Origin: an uncultured Thermoplasmata archaeon
Lineage (GTDB): Archaea > Thermoplasmatota > Thermoplasmata > Methanomassiliicoccales > Methanomethylophilaceae
NCBI GenBank assembly: GCA_946545675.1
Contig: CAMNNR010000031.1
Span: forward strand, 1-10,558
Reading direction: 5' to 3'
DNA length: 10,558 nucleotides
How positions within the stretch are numbered: position 1 is the first letter of the stretch; each line of letters opens with the position of its first letter. Positions 6,415 through 10,558 of the stretch are shown piece by piece. A program made the translations under genes and the position numbers. The notes below the pieces were generated by a model. That model did no database searches. It was not told where the DNA came from and was given only the letters and a program-made list of their open reading frames with translations.

Positions 6415-6436
6415 ACTGTTATCCAATGCCCCTACC

Positions 6437-7105
6437 GTGTCAAACAAGATCTCCGACGAGGCAGACATATCCGCTGCGGTGCGCAGGGTGATGCAGAGGA
6501 AACCCCGTATCGAGACTCAGAGGGAGCTAGCGGAACTGGTCCTCGCGGAAATGAGGAAGACCGACCCCAAAGCCCGTGCGAGTGCGGTACGCATCAGGCG
6601 TATCGCGGTGACTTCCGGGGCTGTCCGCCTGGAGATCGACTACAGGGAAAGCACCAGGGATGCCCTCCCCGACATATGCCCTGTCTGCGGCAGCGGCATG
6701 TCATCCGTCATGAACAACACCCTGGATGGCGAACGCACGGAGATAAAACGCAATTGCACGGTCTGCCCCTACAGCGTGGGCAAGGTCCTGATGATGCCCG
6801 GCAAGTACGCTTTCATCAGATCGTCTGGCGAGGTTACCGCCGAGGAGGCCCGTATCCGGAAGCTGAAGAAGGCGGCATCCCTCCTCAGGTCCGCGTCGAA
6901 ACTCATCGATGAGGCCATCGAGGGCACCAACTTCCCCGAGAGGGGCGAGTACTCCAGGGAGATGATCGACGAGATCCTCACCTCGAAGGATATGACCGGT
7001 AGCATCCCCAACCTCATCGCTGACGTCCGCGGCGAAGGCCACAGGGATCCTCTGTGGACCGAATCACTCTCCACACCCAAGTACCCCAACCGCAAAGGTA
7101 TATGA
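6437..7105 (+). CDS. Zinc-ribbon protein of unknown function
   Basis: I do not recognise a named family in this 222-residue protein. Residues 1-70 are basic and probably helical, ending in two short strands (SAVRIRRIAVTSGAVRLEID, 49-68); this could be a winged-helix-like nucleic-acid-binding unit. A four-cysteine zinc ribbon follows, CPVC (81-84) and CTVC (107-110), with 22 residues between the pairs. Residues 134-162 form a charged helix, and the tail is polar with no membrane segment. GTG is taken as start because a TATA box lies 27 bp ahead and no better in-frame start with a ribosome site is visible. It ends 48 bp before the ACT-domain gene, so transcription may continue into that gene. 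A role in transcription or RNA handling is a guess from the zinc ribbon and basic N-terminus. Confidence 0.78.
   Translation: MSNKISDEADISAAVRRVMQRKPRIETQRELAELVLAEMRKTDPKARASAVRIRRIAVTSGAVRLEIDYRESTRDALPDICPVCGSGMSSVMNNTLDGERTEIKRNCTVCPYSVGKVLMMPGKYAFIRSSGEVTAEEARIRKLKKAASLLRSASKLIDEAIEGTNFPERGEYSREMIDEILTSKDMTGSIPNLIADVRGEGHRDPLWTESLSTPKYPNRKGI
7098..7104 (+). promoter_or_regulatory. Possible internal TATA box before the ACT-domain gene
   Basis: GGTATAT, lying at the very end of the zinc-ribbon gene, would start transcription near 7127 and leave a leader of about 25 nt carrying the AAGGAG ribosome site before the ATG at 7154. The strong ribosome site on a leadered gene supports some independent expression. 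Weak evidence. Confidence 0.3.
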
Positions 7106-7153
7106 CGGAAGCGGAGATACCCAATCAATTCCATTCTACAAGGAGACGAACCA

Positions 7154-8062
7154 ATGAAGAGCTGGGAGTTCACCAAAATCGAGAACAGCAAGATCAAGAT
7201 CGACGATTGGCTTTCCGACGCCATGGGCCTGGTCGAGGGGGGCTGCGTCTACAGCACCCTCTTCAAATACCCCGAAGCCGGACCCAAGAGATACGAGCTC
7301 ATACTCTCGATGTACCCGCAGGAGAACTTCCGTACCCTGGCGCAGGTGACCGTGTTCGCCGAGGACATCCCCGGTTCCACCGTCCAGTCCGCCAAGTTCC
7401 TGACCGACCAGAAGATCAGGATCCTCAACTCCGTCTCCCTCACAGGAATCTCCGACACCACGATCATCTGGAACATCATGGCAGACCTCAACTTCGCGGG
7501 CGAGGGCGAGCTCATCAAGGAGAGGTTCGCAGAGCTCAAGGAGGCCGGCGACCCCTCCGTGGACAAGATCAACCACATCAGTATCAAACCCGCCAACATC
7601 GGCAGGATGTTCCGCGAGAAGAGCGACCTCGGGAACCTCAAGACCGAACTGAGGAAGGGTGCTCCCGTGACCATCAAAGACGGTACGTTCGACCTTTCCA
7701 CCGAGTATGGCGACATCCTCAACGATGTCGAAGGACAAGAGGTCATGATCACCCTGGACCCCGGTTCCTGGCTGGTCTCCATCGTCTTCTTCAAGCCCAA
7801 CACCGACCTCGTGAAGATCAACATGAACGTCCCCGACTGCATGGGGTCCATCGATTCCGCACTCTCCATGCTGGCGGAAGTGGGCATCAACCTTATCTCC
7901 GTCTTCACCAAGGTGATGATCTCCTACCAGACCATGGACATCGAGGTCGTGGCAGACCTCAAGGACAGCAGGATCACCATCGACGAGCTCAAGGCCAAAC
8001 TCCCGGAGCACCTCTCCAAGCAGAACGGTGTCTTCGAGCTCAAGGGCATTGTCAGCCTATGA
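7154..8062 (+). CDS. Protein with two ACT-like domains
   Basis: This 302-residue cytoplasmic protein appears to hold two ACT-like ligand-binding domains. The first (about 63-130) has the strand-loop-helix pattern VTVFAEDIPGSTVQSAKFL (65-83); the second (about 219-300) has INMNVPDCMGSIDSALSMLA (222-241), followed by VGINLISVFTKV (243-254). The stretch between them (about 135-215) has no recognised motif. ACT domains usually bind amino acids or other small ligands and regulate an attached or partner enzyme; no catalytic domain is fused here. AAGGAG (7140-7145) lies 8 nt before the ATG and fixes the start. The stop overlaps the next gene, a radical-SAM-like protein, as ATGA, so the two are likely made in matched amounts and may act together. 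The ligand cannot be read from the sequence. Confidence 0.8.
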   Translation: MKSWEFTKIENSKIKIDDWLSDAMGLVEGGCVYSTLFKYPEAGPKRYELILSMYPQENFRTLAQVTVFAEDIPGSTVQSAKFLTDQKIRILNSVSLTGISDTTIIWNIMADLNFAGEGELIKERFAELKEAGDPSVDKINHISIKPANIGRMFREKSDLGNLKTELRKGAPVTIKDGTFDLSTEYGDILNDVEGQEVMITLDPGSWLVSIVFFKPNTDLVKINMNVPDCMGSIDSALSMLAEVGINLISVFTKVMISYQTMDIEVVADLKDSRITIDELKAKLPEHLSKQNGVFELKGIVSL

Positions 8063-8727
8063 GGATCGGGCGCTTCGTGAAATCATCCCTTTCCGCGTGG
8101 AAAGGGAAGAACGTCTGCGTGATAGAGGTCAGAGGCAGCCATACCAGAAGCCCTGCCGCGGCGGACCCCGTACTTTTCGAATACGAAGGTCCCTGCATCG
8201 ATGAGGAAGAGGTATTCGATTTCATCTCGCAGCATACCGATGTCCTCGAAGGCATCGTCATAGCCGGAGGGGAACCATTCATGCAGTCCGACCTCTACCC
8301 TTTCCTGAAGAAACTCAAGGTGGTGAAGCTCCCGGTCATGATACGTACCGAAGGCATGTGCCCCGATTCATTGGACGACCTCGCGGGCGCTTGCATGTTC
8401 GCCAAGGCCGGGATCACGATACCGTACGGGGATATGTGCCAGGAGGATGAGGGAAAGCTCTTGCGCAGTCTGAAGATCCTGGCGGATTCCGATATCGAAT
8501 ACGAGGCCATGTTCTACGCTGCACCGGGTTTCGACGGTACCGAACGTCTAAAATCGGTGGCCAAGACCATAGGCCCCAAAGGAACCCTGCTGATAATCTC
8601 AGTAGACCCGGAGAAGACTCCGGACCCCCAACTGAACGGCAGGAAACCCCTGAAGAAGAAGGATGCCCTCGGACTGCACGAGCTTGCCAGGAAATATGTT
8701 AAGAAGGTTGAGGTAAGGGGTTTCTGA
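8059..8727 (+). CDS. Radical-SAM-like protein lacking the three cluster cysteines (NrdG-like pseudoenzyme)
   Basis: The 222-residue protein follows the layout of anaerobic ribonucleotide reductase-activating proteins of the NrdG2 type: an N-terminal GRFVKSSLSAWKGK (4-17), strand VCVIEVRG (19-26), the SAM-contacting IAGGEPFMQ (68-76), VMIRTEGMCPD (93-103) and an IEYEAMFYAAPG segment. Active relatives have CxxxCxxC directly after the first strand (as in GCNFRCPYC). Here the same place reads GSHTRSPAA, so Ser27, Ser31 and Ala34 stand where the [4Fe-4S] cysteines should be. Five other cysteines (20, 46, 101, 112, 127) do not recreate the motif. The reading frame is intact with normal codon use, so this is a maintained protein and not a decayed gene. 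Radical SAM chemistry is therefore unlikely; binding of SAM, a nucleotide or a partner is possible. The ATG start overlaps the ACT-domain gene's stop by 4 bp. Confidence 0.8.
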   Translation: MRIGRFVKSSLSAWKGKNVCVIEVRGSHTRSPAAADPVLFEYEGPCIDEEEVFDFISQHTDVLEGIVIAGGEPFMQSDLYPFLKKLKVVKLPVMIRTEGMCPDSLDDLAGACMFAKAGITIPYGDMCQEDEGKLLRSLKILADSDIEYEAMFYAAPGFDGTERLKSVAKTIGPKGTLLIISVDPEKTPDPQLNGRKPLKKKDALGLHELARKYVKKVEVRGF

Positions 8728-8733
8728 ACGTCC

Positions 8734-10119
8734 TCACTTGAGGAAGTTCTTCATCTCGGCCTTGAGTGCGGGCTTCAGACCGGCGCTGCTCTTGTTGACG
8801 AACACCTGGAGATCCTCGCCGACAGCTTCCTTGATCCTGTTGATGGTACTCTGCTCGCGGCTCATTATCCCCACCGCCAGACCCTTGTCGGTCTGGTCCA
8901 GCTCATCGATGATACTGTCGATGTCTGGCACAGTCGAGATGACAAGCATGGGGAGGGCCTGGTCCACATAGAGCGTATCGTCCTCGGGAGGGATGCTGGC
9001 GAAGATCGCGGGGGAGAAGTACCTGCCGTTCGCGGTGAACTCCTTCCTAATCCTCTTCCCGCCGTGGAGCAGATAGGCGGCCTCGTCGCTGAGGACCTTC
9101 TCGAATCTCTTCTCCGCCTCGTCGGAGATTATCGGCCCGCAGAACGTATCGGGTTCCCAGGGGTCGTTGACGTTGAGGTCCTTGACCCTCTCGATGAGGG
9201 CACGGGTGAACTCCCTCTCGTCCTCCGCGAGGATGATGACCTTGGAAGTGGAGTATAGGCGCTGTCCGCAGTACCGGAAGGCGGATTCAATCACATCGGA
9301 TGCGGCCTTCTTGATATCCGAGGGGTGTGCGATCACGATAGGATTCATCCCCTTAATCTCATTGATGAACTCCAGTCCCTCGTCGACCATGAGGAACATC
9401 AGGTCGTCCATCCCCTTTCCGCAGCCGGAGGCCACTATGCCTGCGACATTGAGGTCGTCGGAGAGTTCGGTGACATAACGGTCAAGACGGTCGGAGACGA
9501 TGTTTATGACCCCGTCGGGTATGCCTGCCTTCTGGAACAACTCATACACCGCGAAGACGGGCTGGGGACAGTTACCGCTGGGCATGATGACCACGGTGCT
9601 CCCGGCGGCCAGGGCCGCTGCCGCATATCCCATGGGTGCGGCAAGGGGCGAACTGGTCAGTGCGATGATCCCCCAGACTCCCTTGGGCTTGCCCTTGATG
9701 GTGGCGGCATCCTCCGCCGCCTTCTTGAGGATGGTTACGAAATTATCTACCTCTGCCAGTGCCTCGGCGCGGGTCATCCCGGTGGAAAGGACGATCTCCG
9801 CTGCCAGAGGATACCTGCGGGTACCCATTGCATTGACGACGAAATTCAGTATCCTGGCTCTTTCTTCCATGGAGGTCTTCGACCAGGATTCGAATGCCTT
9901 TGCGGCAGCTTCCGCGGCCATGGTGGCGGTGCCTTTCTCGGGCTCCTGCAGAGTACCGAATATGATGGTCTCGTCGATGGGACTCACCAGAGGCAGGTCC
10001 ACACCGGATGCCACATTCATGCCGCCGACGATGGCGGAGAGATCGTGTTTGGAACGGTCCAGCACCTGGCTTAGGGCGTTCTCGAATAACTTGTCATCTA
10101 CTTGGGGGTCCCCGGACAT
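8734..10119 (-). CDS. Aldehyde dehydrogenase-fold protein lacking the catalytic cysteine
   Basis: The 461 residues match the NAD(P)-dependent aldehyde dehydrogenase superfamily along their length: AAAAFESWS-type helix region (71-80), a Rossmann part with AALAAGSTVVIMPS (168-181), KAGIPDGVINIV (197-208), the catalytic-Glu block NEIKGMNPIVI (253-263), CGQRLYSTSKVII (284-296), FCGPIIS (326-332) and a conserved C-terminal half. By eye against human ALDH2, Glu268 is kept as Glu254, but Cys302 corresponds to Leu288 (same 34-residue spacing), the oxyanion Asn169 to Ser156, and KPSE to MPSG (179-182), removing the Lys and Glu that hold the NAD ribose. Ordinary aldehyde oxidation is thus unlikely; Cys284, four residues earlier, could only substitute if the loop were rebuilt. 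The gene stands alone, convergent with the radical-SAM-like gene 6 bp away, and is probably leaderless. Confidence 0.88.
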   Translation of the reverse strand: MSGDPQVDDKLFENALSQVLDRSKHDLSAIVGGMNVASGVDLPLVSPIDETIIFGTLQEPEKGTATMAAEAAAKAFESWSKTSMEERARILNFVVNAMGTRRYPLAAEIVLSTGMTRAEALAEVDNFVTILKKAAEDAATIKGKPKGVWGIIALTSSPLAAPMGYAAAALAAGSTVVIMPSGNCPQPVFAVYELFQKAGIPDGVINIVSDRLDRYVTELSDDLNVAGIVASGCGKGMDDLMFLMVDEGLEFINEIKGMNPIVIAHPSDIKKAASDVIESAFRYCGQRLYSTSKVIILAEDEREFTRALIERVKDLNVNDPWEPDTFCGPIISDEAEKRFEKVLSDEAAYLLHGGKRIRKEFTANGRYFSPAIFASIPPEDDTLYVDQALPMLVISTVPDIDSIIDELDQTDKGLAVGIMSREQSTINRIKEAVGEDLQVFVNKSSAGLKPALKAEMKNFLK

Positions 10120-10137
10120 GGTTGGGATATCGCACTG

Positions 10138-10148
10138 TATATCATAAG
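10138..10148 (-). promoter_or_regulatory. Putative TATA box for the aldehyde dehydrogenase-like gene
   Basis: On the minus strand this reads CTTATGATATA, centred about 25 bp before the ATG at 10119. No Shine-Dalgarno site precedes that ATG, so a leaderless transcript is expected. It lies back to back with the tRNA-Val promoter. Confidence 0.5.
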
Positions 10149-10172
10149 GTTACCGCGCAGGTTCAGTGACAT

Positions 10173-10180
10173 TATTATAG
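10173..10180 (+). promoter_or_regulatory. Putative TATA box for tRNA-Val
   Basis: TATTATAG is centred about 27 bp before the first base of the tRNA at 10204, the usual archaeal promoter distance. Confidence 0.55.
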
Positions 10181-10203
10181 GGAGAGTTCATTAGACGCCA
10201 TAC

Positions 10204-10279
10204 GGACTCATGGTCTAGGGGTTATGACGTCGCCTTCACACGGCGGAGGTCGCCGGTTCAAATCCGGCTGGGTCCACCA
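10204..10279 (+). tRNA. tRNA-Val (anticodon CAC), CCA encoded
   Basis: GGACTCA at the 5' end pairs with TGGGTCC at 10269-10275 (including one T-G pair), followed by discriminator A and encoded CCA (10277-10279). The anticodon arm is CGCC-TTCACAC-GGCG, giving anticodon CAC for the codon GTG. The T arm is GCCGG-TTCAAAT-CCGGC. The 76-nt gene is intronless. Its last 15 bases plus the following T recur exactly at 10504-10519. Confidence 0.96.
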
Positions 10280-10280
10280 T
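10265..10280. repeat. 16-bp direct repeat, copy 1 (tRNA-Val 3' end)
   Basis: CGGCTGGGTCCACCAT covers the last bases of the T stem, the acceptor strand, CCA and one further base. The identical 16-mer recurs at 10504-10519, 239 bp away. tRNA 3' ends are standard attachment sites for archaeal integrases, so this may be one att half. Confidence 0.7.
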
Positions 10281-10293
10281 TCTTGAACCTACC

Positions 10294-10298
10294 TTTTT
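10294..10298 (+). terminator. Possible T-run terminator after tRNA-Val
   Basis: A run of five T bases on the plus strand, 14 bp after the tRNA CCA end, matches the oligo-T termination signal common in archaea. No hairpin is needed. Weak, position-based call. Confidence 0.4.
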
Positions 10299-10392
10299 GG
10301 AGAAAAGAAGGATTGCCGCCCACTGCTAATTGAATGGAGAAATGACAGGGCTCCTCGTTGAGGGCTATCCAAAAGATACAATTGTCTTGCTA

Positions 10393-10428
10393 GGTAGGAA
10401 GTAAGGTAGGAAGTAAGGTAGGAAGTAG
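10393..10428. repeat. Three tandem 12-bp repeats
   Basis: GGTAGGAAGTAA occurs three times head to tail (10393-10404, 10405-10416, 10417-10428), the last copy ending in G instead of A. It lies between the two tRNA-Val-derived 16-bp repeats. Such iterons can be binding sites for a replication or recombination protein, or mere slippage; the sequence alone does not decide. Confidence 0.9.
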
Positions 10429-10503
10429 AGTGCTTATCTTTGTTCCTTGAATCTCCAATATCAGGCTGTTTTGAATTTGCACGATTGGTATACTTTTGCA
10501 TTA

Positions 10504-10519
10504 CGGCTGGGTCCACCAT
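10504..10519. repeat. 16-bp direct repeat, copy 2 (detached tRNA-Val 3' end)
   Basis: This is an exact second copy of CGGCTGGGTCCACCAT without the rest of a tRNA: upstream bases (TGCATTA) do not resemble a T arm. A 16-base exact match this close by chance is very unlikely, so it was probably generated by integration/excision at the tRNA or by a partial duplication. Confidence 0.75.
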
Positions 10520-10558
10520 ACTTTCTACACCCATTCCCTGAACGAATCGTACTCGAAT

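Larger units (their letters stand above)
10280..10558. other. AT-richer non-coding stretch after tRNA-Val
   Basis: No convincing gene lies here. The stretch up to about 10503 is visibly more AT-rich than the rest of the window and is bounded by the two 16-bp copies of the tRNA-Val 3' end. It contains a triple 12-bp repeat (10393-10428) and the 8-base CCTACCTT at 10289-10296, whose complement AAGGTAGG recurs inside the repeats, so a hairpin in RNA is conceivable. An 81-codon minus-strand frame spans most of it but has low-complexity content and no recognisable motif. Confidence 0.6.

Noticed and set aside
7054..8058. Long open frame upstream of the radical-SAM-like gene (a 557-codon reading in total)
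   Set aside because: The upstream 335 codons are an Arg/Gln/His-rich shadow of the ACT-domain gene, which has a strong ribosome site and a sensible fold. The true gene in that frame starts at the ATG at 8059.
10393..10428. CRISPR array
   Set aside because: The repeats are 12 bp, head to tail, with no spacers and no cas genes.
10289..10534. Minus-strand frame of 81 codons with TSYL repeats
   Set aside because: The repeat only mirrors the 12-bp tandem DNA repeat, the frame crosses the detached tRNA copy, and no promoter, ribosome site or known motif supports it.
10525..10558. Possible C-terminus (FEYDSFREWV, then TAG) of a minus-strand gene entering from beyond the window
   Set aside because: The composition is protein-like and it would end just beside the 16-bp repeat, but ten codons cannot be distinguished from chance, and a TAG stop would be unlike every other gene here.

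Overview
The window reads as chromosomal DNA from an archaeon, most likely a methanogen of the Thermoplasmata/Methanomassiliicoccales type. The archaeal assignment rests on a geranylgeranylglyceryl phosphate synthase gene (ether-lipid synthesis), TATA boxes placed about 26-28 bp before start codons that lack Shine-Dalgarno sites (leaderless genes), and tRNA genes with TATA promoters. The order-level guess is inference: moderately GC-rich genes, and no TAG among the twelve identified stop codons (ten TGA, two TAA), which fits a lineage that may read UAG as pyrrolysine.

Layout. Bases 1-959 (+) hold the 3' part of the GGGP synthase gene and a small seven-cysteine zinc-binding protein. Bases 985-2264 (-) hold a two-gene unit: a disordered repeat protein and, overlapping its stop codon by 4 bp, a PPC/DUF296-domain protein. 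Bases 2399-6232 (+) are a tightly packed operon: a six-helix membrane protein with a C-terminal AlbA_2 (Schlafen-type) domain, then larE, larB and larC, each joined to the previous gene by a 4-bp stop/start overlap (GTGA, ATGA, TTGA). These three Lar proteins make the nickel-pincer nucleotide cofactor of lactate racemase-type enzymes; no larA is present. A tRNA-Leu(UAA) gene on the minus strand abuts the larC stop codon. Bases 6437-8727 (+) hold a zinc-ribbon protein, a double-ACT-like-domain protein, and a radical-SAM-like protein overlapping it. Bases 8734-10119 (-) hold an aldehyde dehydrogenase-fold protein. A tRNA-Val(CAC) gene follows at 10204-10279 (+), then an AT-richer stretch with no convincing gene.

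Most interesting points. (1) The radical-SAM-like protein resembles NrdG-type activating enzymes along its length but has Ser, Ser and Ala exactly where the three cluster-binding cysteines should be, so it looks like a pseudo-radical-SAM protein coupled to an ACT-like regulator. (2) The convergent aldehyde dehydrogenase homologue has Leu at the catalytic Cys position and has lost other active-site and NAD-binding residues. (3) A membrane AlbA_2 protein is translationally coupled to a nickel-pincer cofactor operon without its known client enzyme. (4) The last 16 bp of the tRNA-Val region are repeated exactly 239 bp downstream, flanking an AT-richer segment with a triple 12-bp repeat; this looks like the scar or edge of an integrated element.

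Functional calls come from motifs read by eye; no database search was possible.
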